A DNA stretch of 20,907 bases from Paraktedonobacter sp964250225 (GTDB lineage: Bacteria > Chloroflexota > Ktedonobacteria > Ktedonobacterales > Ktedonobacteraceae): assembly GCA_964250225.1 (NCBI GenBank), contig CAXUEY010000107.1:1-20907 (forward strand). The letters run 5' to 3'. Below the pieces are notes generated by a model. The model saw nothing but the letters and a program-made list of their open reading frames with translations, was not told the DNA's origin and made no database searches. How positions within the stretch are numbered: the stretch's first letter is position 1; each line of letters begins with the position of its first letter. Position numbers and translations under genes: made by a program. Below, piece after piece: positions 14,769 through 20,907 of the stretch.

Positions 14769-15263
14769 TTATCTTAAAGACGGCGCTTGTGCTTCGTGGG
14801 CGTTTGGGACGGCTGTCGTGGAGGAGGACGCTGGCGCAACGATAATCACCCCTGCCATGCCAACACCCTGCTCGCTTCCATGAAGTACACAATGATAGGG
14901 ATACCTGCCAGGGCGCAGAAACGTATGAGCATACGATGCGCCTGGTTCCACAAATTTAGAATTAAACGAGTCATCGTCAGCAGTCACGGTGTGATGCATG
15001 GTGGATTTGTTTTTCCAGGTCACCGTCTGCCCGGCGGTAATATGTAATTCTCGCGGCGTGAACTGGCCATTCATCATCATGGAGTTACCCGTCATGAGGA
15101 CGGTCAGGCTGGTAGGAGGAGCAGTTCCTCCATTCTGGCAGCCGATCAGCACCAGTGGCACGAGACAGATCAGTAAGATGCCGGGGACAGAAAAGAACTT
15201 CTGCAAATATGTTCTCCTGCCCGCTTCACGCAGTCTGTACCGCTTCCAAAGATTCATGCTCAT
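14769..15263 (-). CDS. cupredoxin (plastocyanin-like) lipoprotein
   Basis: A 164-residue small blue-copper protein, probably lipid-anchored outside the membrane. A basic N-terminus precedes a hydrophobic signal and lipobox LIGC (Cys 42). The mature domain follows the plastocyanin/azurin plan: ITAGQTVTWKNKS, first ligand His in TMHHTV (H90 or H91), then the C-terminal cluster YHCVLHGSEQGVGM giving C125, H128 and M136. It could pass electrons to or from the multicopper oxidase encoded just upstream, inferred from context. The start is uncertain: ATG 15263 is 4 bases after AAAGGA, ATG 15257 is 10 bases after. The tail is Ser/Thr/Ala-rich and disordered. Confidence 0.85.
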   Translation of the reverse strand: MSMNLWKRYRLREAGRRTYLQKFFSVPGILLICLVPLVLIGCQNGGTAPPTSLTVLMTGNSMMMNGQFTPRELHITAGQTVTWKNKSTMHHTVTADDDSFNSKFVEPGASYAHTFLRPGRYPYHCVLHGSEQGVGMAGVIIVAPASSSTTAVPNAHEAQAPSLR

Positions 15264-15318
15264 CACGTCCTTTCAAACGCTATGCTATCAAATCCGTGAA
15301 GAGAGTATCCGTTGCCTC

Positions 15319-15367
15319 CCTCCTGGGTGTAGCGGCGCCCCTTGCGCGCGCCGCTACACCCAGGAGG
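15319..15367. repeat. perfect 20-base-pair hairpin
   Basis: Bases 15319-15338 are the exact reverse complement of 15348-15367 with a 9-base loop (15339-15347). GC-rich and without a T-run on either side. It lies in the cupredoxin leader, 55-105 bases upstream of its start. Confidence 0.9.
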
Positions 15368-15390
15368 TCAACACGACTTCAGCGATTGCT

Positions 15391-15430
15391 CTGCTTGCGA
15401 GCGCAACATTCCAGTTGTGCTCGCAAGCAG
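15391..15430. repeat. 17-base-pair hairpin with one wobble pair
   Basis: Bases 15391-15407 pair with 15414-15430 around a 6-base loop (ATTCCA). The only imperfection is one G-T pair. It lies 9 bases beyond the oxidase stop, next to the first hairpin. A T-run is lacking, so it is not a classical terminator; it could stabilise the 3' end of the oxidase message or split expression of the two genes. Confidence 0.88.
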
Positions 15431-15439
15431 GGCAGCTAG

Positions 15440-17632
15440 CTAATGCTTCAGCCCCAGGCCGCGCATCATCTCATTGTCTTCGTGATCGATAATGTGGCAG
15501 TGCCAGACGTAGCCAGGGCCAACCGTGGGATCAAACGTATACAGGTTCTGCCCTGGTTGGACACCGCCGATCTCGGTGTCGATTGGCGCCCAGCGCGTGA
15601 CGATACGCGTGACCATGCCGGGGAACATCTTCAGGGTATCCTTCCAGCCAACATCGTTGTTGTCGGGCAGGATGATATTCCCTTGCAGGAAGGGACTCTG
15701 GGCCGGGATGCCACCAATCGCGCCATCGGCGTTGGGCGTCAGATACGAATTTGGTGGGCCGTAGCCAGGGATAAACACGCCCGCAGGGTAGTTGATCAGG
15801 CCCAGCGTGCCATCTGGTTGCAGACCTTCGAAGGTGCCACCTGGGAACTGCGAGTCATACACAGGCCGATAGCTCGCGACGTCGAAGTTCTGCCGATTGA
15901 TGAGCTGGAACTGGATCAGGTGGATATGGATCGGGTGAGCATCTTGTGTCAGGTTGGCAATTTCCCATACCTCTGTCGCGCCCACTTGCGGCTGCTCGGT
16001 GAAGAAGTATGGTTGTCCCAGCCCGGCGGGTGCCGACCCTGGGATGGGGATATTGGTTCCATCGTGAACGCCTGTCCACCTTGAATTCTGCAGCGTGACC
16101 ATCAGCGGTCCACCCGGTCCCTCAACTTCCAGTAACACCAGTTGGCGTGTGAGCTGCGGGGTTACGCCAGCACCCAATGTGCCGGTCTTCTGGTCAGCCA
16201 GTTGCACGATGGCCGGTTCCTGATTGTGGCCGCCGCGTAATGGCGCGCCGCTCGCGGGATTGTACGTCGTGTCGCGGCTGGAGAGTGGCTGATTCACGCG
16301 GAACTGCATCACTCTGCCATCGACGTTCGGATCTGGCGGCCCACCGCTGGGGAATGGGAAGACGGCGGTATTGGTCACAGTAAAGCTGCGTCCCGCGAGT
16401 CCAGTGAAGTCGATGATGATGTCGGCGCGCTCGCTGGGGGCCAGGAAAAGCGGCAGGGAGTTTGGATCGTTCCCATCGGCCAGCTTGACCGGCGTATCGA
16501 GCAGACCGCCATCGGTGCCGATTTTCCAGATCACCGGACCAGGGGCCTGGCTCGATGCATCCGCCAGCGCCATCTGTAGGAAGCGAGCGTTTGCGGCATT
16601 CAAGACGCGGAAACGATAGCGGCGCGGCTCCACGTTGAAGAACGGCCAGGTTCTGCCGTTGACCACAATCGCATCGCCGAAGAATTCTGGAATCCACCAG
16701 GGGTGCGCACCGGGATTCGGCGGAGTACCGTTGAGGCCGCTTGGATTGCTGGTGGGCGTGCCATCGGGGAAGAGCAGTTGCCCATTGGTGTCAAACAGGC
16801 GGTCCTGAATGACTAGCTCAACCTCCTGCGGGCCAGCCGGCAAGTGCAGGGGGTTGTCCTGCTCGCCAGTGTCGAACTGGTCGCGCAAAAAGTACATCGC
16901 AGCCAGGCCCGCGAAGACATTGATGCGCACGACACCCAGCGCGTGATCGTGGAACCAGAGCGCCGTGGCTTGCTGGGTATTGGGATACTGGAAAACAGCC
17001 GCGTTTTTGCCTGTCGAGAAGAGCGTGCCGTAGCCTTTGCCGTGCAGACCGTCCTGGGTGTACCACGCCTCCGGCTCACCGTCGGATGCTGAAGGAACTT
17101 CCGCGCCGTGCAGGTGGACCACCGTGGGGATGGTTCCCTGATAGGGCTGGAACGAACCCATGTGCATGCTTGAGCCGCTGTTCAGAGGATCGGCCCAGTG
17201 GATCGTCTGGTCGATGGTCAGCAGCGGTTCGAGGTGGGAATTGTTGGGAAGCGGCAGGTTGTTGACATAACGGATCGTGGTGGGAATATGGCGCTGCGCC
17301 TCCACTGTAAATCCGGGATAGAAAGGCGGCCTGCTATCCACTTTGTAGCCCCAGACATAGGTGCCCTGATTGAAGGGCGGGACCATTGTGGAGTACAGGC
17401 TGTCCGGCAGAACCTTCTGCTGGAATTCCTGCATACCGACGTTAATGATTGGCGAGCCGACCCTTCTGCCCACGAAGGTCGTCAGTGGCTCCACGAACTG
17501 TGGAATAGTTGAGCTGGCCAGGGGTGTTTGTGGCAGCGTGGCCGAGGCCCAGGCGCGCCAGGCTGCGGTGGGGATAAATACCCCTGCGCCAGCTACTGCC
17601 CCCAGTTTAAGAAATGTGCGTCGAGATGGCAT
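15440..17632 (-). CDS. Tat-exported CotA/bilirubin-oxidase-like multicopper oxidase
   Basis: A 730-residue three-domain multicopper oxidase, longer than CotA (about 510 residues) or bilirubin oxidase. It begins with a twin-arginine signal, SRRTFLKLGAVAGAGVF, so it is folded with copper before export. All four copper motifs are present: HLHG at 173-176 with SDGEPEAW after it as in CotA, WFHDHALG at 226-233, HPIHIHL at 566-572, and HCHIIDHEDNEMM at 711-723, giving the type 1, 2 and 3 sites and the axial Met. It should oxidise phenols, metals or pigments and reduce O2 to water; the substrate is unknown. ATG 17632 is chosen because AAAGGAG lies 10 bases upstream and the signal starts there. It is 96 bases downstream of the membrane-protein gene and precedes the cupredoxin gene. 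Confidence 0.93.
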   Translation of the reverse strand: MPSRRTFLKLGAVAGAGVFIPTAAWRAWASATLPQTPLASSTIPQFVEPLTTFVGRRVGSPIINVGMQEFQQKVLPDSLYSTMVPPFNQGTYVWGYKVDSRPPFYPGFTVEAQRHIPTTIRYVNNLPLPNNSHLEPLLTIDQTIHWADPLNSGSSMHMGSFQPYQGTIPTVVHLHGAEVPSASDGEPEAWYTQDGLHGKGYGTLFSTGKNAAVFQYPNTQQATALWFHDHALGVVRINVFAGLAAMYFLRDQFDTGEQDNPLHLPAGPQEVELVIQDRLFDTNGQLLFPDGTPTSNPSGLNGTPPNPGAHPWWIPEFFGDAIVVNGRTWPFFNVEPRRYRFRVLNAANARFLQMALADASSQAPGPVIWKIGTDGGLLDTPVKLADGNDPNSLPLFLAPSERADIIIDFTGLAGRSFTVTNTAVFPFPSGGPPDPNVDGRVMQFRVNQPLSSRDTTYNPASGAPLRGGHNQEPAIVQLADQKTGTLGAGVTPQLTRQLVLLEVEGPGGPLMVTLQNSRWTGVHDGTNIPIPGSAPAGLGQPYFFTEQPQVGATEVWEIANLTQDAHPIHIHLIQFQLINRQNFDVASYRPVYDSQFPGGTFEGLQPDGTLGLINYPAGVFIPGYGPPNSYLTPNADGAIGGIPAQSPFLQGNIILPDNNDVGWKDTLKMFPGMVTRIVTRWAPIDTEIGGVQPGQNLYTFDPTVGPGYVWHCHIIDHEDNEMMRGLGLKH

Positions 17633-17728
17633 ATGTGTGATTCTCCTTTCAACGAGACATGCCATAGAGGGACGAATCCGTTGTCCCTGAGAAACATTGG
17701 TGATGCATTGCTGCACCTTTATCTCACG

Positions 17729-18706
17729 CTATGAAACAGCCGGCTCCGCGAGTGGCACGACACTCTCTGGCTGCTCCACAACGGGGGGCGCCTGGGTTGA
17801 TGATTGGGCCGCACCTTGCGGCAAGGCGTGGGTTTTTGGCCAGCAGGCCAGGGTCATCAGCACGATCAACAGCCCCGAATTGAAATCGGTGGCCAGCCCG
17901 GTGAGGATCATGCCAAAGCCTTGCGTGCTCCACCAGATCAGCAGGCTGAACAAGATGGAGAGCACCAGCAGAGGGGGCATCCAGCGTGTTTTGGCCAGCG
18001 CCAGACCGATCCCCAGTCCCAGGAAGAGCACGATGAGCGCGATGTTCAGCGGCACTTCAAGGGGGACCATCAGTCTGGCCAGCGGCACCATGATCGGGTC
18101 GACCAGGACCGCATTGAGCTTGCCCATGCCGGTCATGGCGCTAACGGTCGCGGCGATCTGTCCCGGCTGCCACCAGAAAGGCTGCACCTGGAGCAGCGCG
18201 GCGAAGACCCAGAAACCCGCCAGCACCAGGCGGAAATGCACGCGCGCGATCAACCCCTCTGTGCTTTTCGCCGCCGATGAGCCTTTGCGTGGGTAGATGA
18301 GTAATCCCAGCAGCGGATAGAGCAACACAGCTCCTGGCGCGCCTGTGAGCACGCTGGCCTGGCCGGTGAGCAGCATATTCATGCCCTCGCCCCCATACCA
18401 GACGATGAACGCCCACACAATCGACAGCACTACCGTTCCGCGCACCCACAGACCGGCAATCAAGAAGATACCGATCTCCGCTTGCACGATGGCGATGAGC
18501 AGATTAAAGAAGAGGAGGTGTTGCGAGATCATCACGGTAATCGCGTGGAGGCTGGCAGCAATCGGCGCGGGCTGGGAACTTAACGTCGGCAACAGGACGC
18601 TATTGATCATGTTCGTGGTGAACATTTGCGGCTGGACCTGCAAAACGGCGTCCACCAGCCACAATATCCCCAGGATGCGGCGCAAGAACTTCTGCGAAAA
18701 TAACAT
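17729..18706 (-). CDS. polytopic membrane protein with internal duplication
   Basis: A 325-residue integral membrane protein with about eight hydrophobic segments. Its two halves are homologous: LQVQP at 22-26 returns at 172-176, and GMNMLLTG at 108-115 returns as GFGMILTG at 263-270, at similar spacing, each preceded by a VWYGGE- or IWWSTQ-type helix end. The C-terminal tail from about residue 293 is Pro/Ala/Ser-rich and presumably soluble. It looks DoxX-like in general but I do not assign it to that family with confidence. ATG 18706 is chosen because AAGGGGAAG lies 5 bases upstream. It is first in the leftward copper cluster, so a role in copper handling or electron transfer to the quinone pool is conceivable but only inferred. 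Confidence 0.72.
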   Translation of the reverse strand: MLFSQKFLRRILGILWLVDAVLQVQPQMFTTNMINSVLLPTLSSQPAPIAASLHAITVMISQHLLFFNLLIAIVQAEIGIFLIAGLWVRGTVVLSIVWAFIVWYGGEGMNMLLTGQASVLTGAPGAVLLYPLLGLLIYPRKGSSAAKSTEGLIARVHFRLVLAGFWVFAALLQVQPFWWQPGQIAATVSAMTGMGKLNAVLVDPIMVPLARLMVPLEVPLNIALIVLFLGLGIGLALAKTRWMPPLLVLSILFSLLIWWSTQGFGMILTGLATDFNSGLLIVLMTLACWPKTHALPQGAAQSSTQAPPVVEQPESVVPLAEPAVS

Positions 18707-18781
18707 GCAGCTTCCCCTTTTCAGGAAGGTCACAAGTGACCAGAAGGATAACGTTTTGAGCACGGATATGCACGACCAGAT

Positions 18782-18799
18782 CAGGTTCGCGTGAACCTG
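18782..18799. promoter_or_regulatory. near-perfect palindrome in the copper-cluster leader
   Basis: CAGGTTCGCGTGAACCTG reads as arms of 7 bases with a 4-base centre. It would lie about 40-55 bases after the transcript start from the promoter at 18845-18873, and so could be an operator or an RNA hairpin. A second palindrome GGTCACAAGTGACC follows at 18728-18741. Confidence 0.4.
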
Positions 18800-18844
18800 C
18801 CCGGCACGCATTGTGCTACCTTCCTGTGGGCGTCAGCATGGGCC

Positions 18845-18873
18845 ATCCTACCTGTTGTTTGAGGTAGAATCAA
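18845..18873 (-). promoter_or_regulatory. sigma-70-like promoter of the copper cluster
   Basis: On the minus strand TTGATT (18873-18868), 17 bases, then TAGGAT (18850-18845), leaving a leader of about 130 bases before ATG 18706. Confidence 0.45.
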
Positions 18874-19252
18874 AAATGGCCAGAGGTTGTGTTCACCATG
18901 TCATGGGGAGGCTTGCCTGCCTTGTGGAAACATATGTGACTCCTTTCCGGGACAACCAAAGAGTACACCTGCAAAATAACTATACAACCTTACAATAAAC
19001 GCGCTACGCGCACTCTTGCGATACCCGTAATAGACGGTATGAGAATTATACACTCTCTGATCCCAAAAGTGAAGGCTTGTCAGAAATATGTCAGGACAGC
19101 GTAAAAGTCGGGCAGCATCCTCTGTTTTGGCCCTCGTGCCGCGCCCGCTCATCTCCCGTCGCACCAGACGGCCAACCAGTCAGATATACCACCTTCGCCC
19201 CCTCTAAAAAGAATGATTCAGCAGACGAGAACGCGGGCCAGCATACCCCACC
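18874..19252. other. intergenic gap without a supported gene
   Basis: Between the divergent copper cluster and annealing-protein gene. The only sizeable frame here (minus strand, 19164-18901) has no protein-like composition or ribosome binding site. I see an imperfect inverted repeat around 19019-19041 (ATACCCGT / ACGGTAT) and a TGTCAG direct repeat around 19078-19094, neither convincing. Confidence 0.5.
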
Positions 19253-19281
19253 TTGATTTTATGGTGGCTTGCTTGTATAAT
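19253..19281 (+). promoter_or_regulatory. strong sigma-70-like promoter of the annealing-protein gene
   Basis: TTGATT (19253-19258), exactly 17 bases, then consensus TATAAT (19276-19281), 45 bases before ATG 19327. Confidence 0.7.
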
Positions 19282-19326
19282 GTGAATTGAACAAAATTTC
19301 TAGAGATGAGCATGAAGGAGTGGCAC

Positions 19327-20280
19327 ATGAGTGATCAACAGAAGAGCAATGGCCAGCTTGAGCAGCCACAGAACGCGCGCTTATTCAATCCGAATGAGCA
19401 TCTGATGCAGATTAAAAGTAGGGCTGGCGCGGCTGACTACCTGCCAGTACAATGGCGCCTGGTCTGGTTCCGCTCGCTTTGCCCCAATGGCACCATTGAG
19501 ACGGAGATTGTGCATCTCGACCTGGATCGCGAGACCGAGGAAGAGGCGTTCCAGTGGAACAACGAGACGCGCCGTAGCGAGAAAGTTACTAAACGCGCGC
19601 CCGGCTTCGCAGTTTGTCGCGCCACCGTTAAAGATGGACGCGGCGGGGTCGCGACCGGCACAAAATCGGAGAAGGCCGCCTCTTTCGGCGACTTTTTAGA
19701 GAAGGCCGAGACGGGAGCCATCGGTCGCGCGTTAGCGGCACTGGGCTATGGCACGCAGTTTACCGGCGAGGAATTTGATGAGCGCCATCGCATTGTCGAC
19801 TCGCCCGTGGCTCATATCCGTTCGGACAATGAGAGCCGCGATCTAGCGACTCCTACCCTGTCGGACAATAAGAGCCGCGATCTAGCGGATCGTGCGACAG
19901 GACTAAGGGACGGAGATCGTGCGACAGGAATAAGGGACGGAGATCGTGCGAACGGAATAAGGACACCAGATCGTGGGGCGGCGTCACCATCGCTCACGCC
20001 GGTTGAGAATAATAGCAATGGCAACGGTCAGCGACCAGCGGCCATCAATAGAACTAGCAGCCGGACGCAGGCAGCTAGCAAGGCTCAGGCAGCAGAGGCC
20101 AGCGAAGTGAATCCCAACGCGCCCATGAGCGATCAACAGTGGACCAGCATTCGCAAACTCTGTCAGCACCTGGGCAAGGCCGAGCCGCAACAGACGGACA
20201 CGATGAACTACCTGGCGGCCAAAGAACTGCTCGCCCAGCTCACCCACGAGTATCGGCAGAGCCGTAGCAAGGCCTCGTGA
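19327..20280 (+). CDS. Rad52/22-like single-strand annealing protein
   Basis: A 317-residue protein whose N-terminal domain (about residues 20-160) has the conserved core of bacterial Rad52-like annealing proteins: YLPVQWRLVWFR, then EKAETGAIGRALAALGYGTQF at 125-145 and VDSPV. Such proteins coat and anneal single-stranded DNA in repair or recombination. Residues 166-214 are a charged linker made of 9-residue repeats (SDNESRDLA twice, DRATGLRDG three times with variation), then a Ser/Asn/Gln-rich spacer. A C-terminal helical module at about 264-311 (MSDQQWTSIRKLCQHLGK...) resembles those ending other phage and chromosomal annealing proteins. ATG 19327 is chosen because AAGGAG lies 7 bases upstream; the in-frame ATG at 19306 lacks one. 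Family assignment is from recognition of the core motif. Confidence 0.78.
   Translation: MSDQQKSNGQLEQPQNARLFNPNEHLMQIKSRAGAADYLPVQWRLVWFRSLCPNGTIETEIVHLDLDRETEEEAFQWNNETRRSEKVTKRAPGFAVCRATVKDGRGGVATGTKSEKAASFGDFLEKAETGAIGRALAALGYGTQFTGEEFDERHRIVDSPVAHIRSDNESRDLATPTLSDNKSRDLADRATGLRDGDRATGIRDGDRANGIRTPDRGAASPSLTPVENNSNGNGQRPAAINRTSSRTQAASKAQAAEASEVNPNAPMSDQQWTSIRKLCQHLGKAEPQQTDTMNYLAAKELLAQLTHEYRQSRSKAS
19822..19968 (+). repeat. 27-base in-frame repeats in the annealing-protein linker
   Basis: One 27-base unit lies at 19822-19848 and 19861-19887 (one base different). A second 27-base unit is at 19888-19914, 19915-19941 and 19942-19968, with a partial fourth starting at 19969. Both keep the reading frame. 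Confidence 0.88.
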
Positions 20281-20379
20281 CCGCTCATCCCGCTTGCGCG
20301 GTCAGAGTGCTGATGCTGGTCGCGCAGTCTGGGACGTGAGTATGCAGTCCGAGCAAGAGCCAATAAGAAAGCAGGAGCC

Positions 20380-20643
20380 ATGACAAGAGCGCAGCTCGAA
20401 TCTGCTGAGCAGCGGATGCAGCAGCAATGGCACGATCTGGTGATGGCGGAGCAAGCAGGCCAGCCCCTGGAGACCCTGGAGCAGATGTACGATAGCTATA
20501 TTCTCTACGCAGAGGAATATAACGATCTCAAAGCTGCCCAGGAGCGTCGCTCTGCCAGAGCCAAACAACGCCCAAAACTGGCCCACCCCAAAGTGCTGAC
20601 AGATACGCCCGCCAGCAAAATTGGCGCCAGAAGATCGGCTTAA
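20380..20643 (+). CDS. small helical hypothetical protein
   Basis: I do not recognise this 87-residue protein. Residues 4-57 form a charged helical stretch (LESAEQRMQQQWHDLVMAEQ and LEQMYDSYILYAEEYNDLK) that could be a helical hairpin or coiled coil. The C-terminus is basic (RRSARAKQRPK ... ARRSA), as in nucleic-acid-binding tails. ATG 20380 has AGGAG 4-5 bases upstream. It lies 99 bases after the annealing-protein gene with no clear terminator between, so co-transcription and a related role are plausible but unproven. Confidence 0.6.
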   Translation: MTRAQLESAEQRMQQQWHDLVMAEQAGQPLETLEQMYDSYILYAEEYNDLKAAQERRSARAKQRPKLAHPKVLTDTPASKIGARRSA

Positions 20644-20683
20644 TTTCACATGTTGGCAGGGCTGGGCAGAAGCCCCCCCTCCA

Positions 20684-20745
20684 CGGGCCAGGCGAGCTGG
20701 CCCGCTACGCGTGACGGGCAAGAGAGGCAAGCTCTCTTGCCCGTC
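20684..20745. repeat. two adjacent hairpins after the small gene
   Basis: An 8-base-pair stem at 20684-20691/20697-20704 (CGGGCCAG / CTGGCCCG) is followed by a perfect 14-base-pair stem at 20713-20726/20732-20745 with a 5-base loop. Neither has a T-run. Bases 20711-20733 are also an exact inverted copy (23 bases) of 20796-20818 in the tandem repeat. Confidence 0.8.
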
Positions 20746-20907
20746 CCATACACATGGGTGGACAAAATCCGTTCCCGCACGCTGACGTCCCACAGAGCTT
20801 GCCTCTCTTGCCCGTCACATATACATGGGTGGACAAAATACGTTCCCGCACGCTGACGTCCAACACAGCTTTCCTCTCTTGCCCGTCACATAAACACGCG
20901 GTGACAA
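20733..20907. repeat. 71-base tandem repeat, continuing past the window edge
   Basis: Units start at 20733, 20804 and 20875, each with TCTCTTGCCCGTC, and the third is cut by the window end. Shared blocks include ACATGGGTGGACAAAAT and CGTTCCCGCACGCTGACGTC. The two full units differ at only a handful of bases. The whole unit is conserved, so there are no spacers of CRISPR type. No credible gene crosses it. Confidence 0.9.

Noticed and set aside
18901..19164. Minus-strand frame of 87 codons in the intergenic gap
   Set aside because: No ribosome binding site, unlike-protein composition and overlap with possible regulatory DNA.
20733..20907. Possible CRISPR array
   Set aside because: The whole 71-base unit is conserved, so there is no repeat/spacer division.

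Overview
The window reads as a stretch of a GC-rich bacterial chromosome, most likely a Chloroflexota of the Ktedonobacteria type. This is inferred from the gene set: an F420/LLM-type oxidoreductase, a Rad52-like annealing protein of the form common in that group, an orphan XdhC, a large TPR protein and many Ser/Thr-rich lipoproteins. No rRNA or tRNA was seen, so the placement is not proven. Gene starts mostly carry clear AGGAG-type ribosome binding sites, and several sigma-70-like promoters with 17-base spacers can be read.

Left part (1-5400): a broken, leftward small gene runs off the window edge. It is followed by a rightward pair, a TPR/NTF2-like protein translationally coupled through ATGA to an RlmD/TrmA-type RNA uracil-5-methyltransferase, and then a single F420-dependent LLM oxidoreductase gene.

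Accessory module (5440-8460): a 249-base inverted-repeat structure studded with ten GATACC/GGTATC hexamers lies just beyond the terminator of a leftward two-gene operon. The operon encodes an unrecognised Trp-rich protein and a primase-polymerase/RepA-type helicase fusion. Together they look like the replication module and possible origin of an integrated plasmid-like element. No integrase or transposase is visible.

Middle (8600-14700): a leftward pair of exported proteins (a Ser/Asn/Thr-rich lipoprotein and a helical secreted protein), a two-subunit family I CoA-transferase-like pair, a rightward repeat-built coiled-coil protein, a leftward NHL/SMP-30-type beta-propeller lipoprotein, and an orphan XdhC-family protein.

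Copper cluster (14769-18873): a leftward run of a membrane protein with an internal duplication, a Tat-exported CotA/bilirubin-oxidase-like multicopper oxidase and a cupredoxin lipoprotein, behind one readable promoter. Two long perfect or near-perfect hairpins sit between the oxidase and cupredoxin genes. The set suggests extracytoplasmic copper-dependent redox chemistry.

Right end (19253-20907): a rightward Rad52-like single-strand annealing protein with a strong promoter and a repeat-expanded linker, a small hypothetical gene, then hairpins and a 71-base tandem repeat that continues past the window edge.
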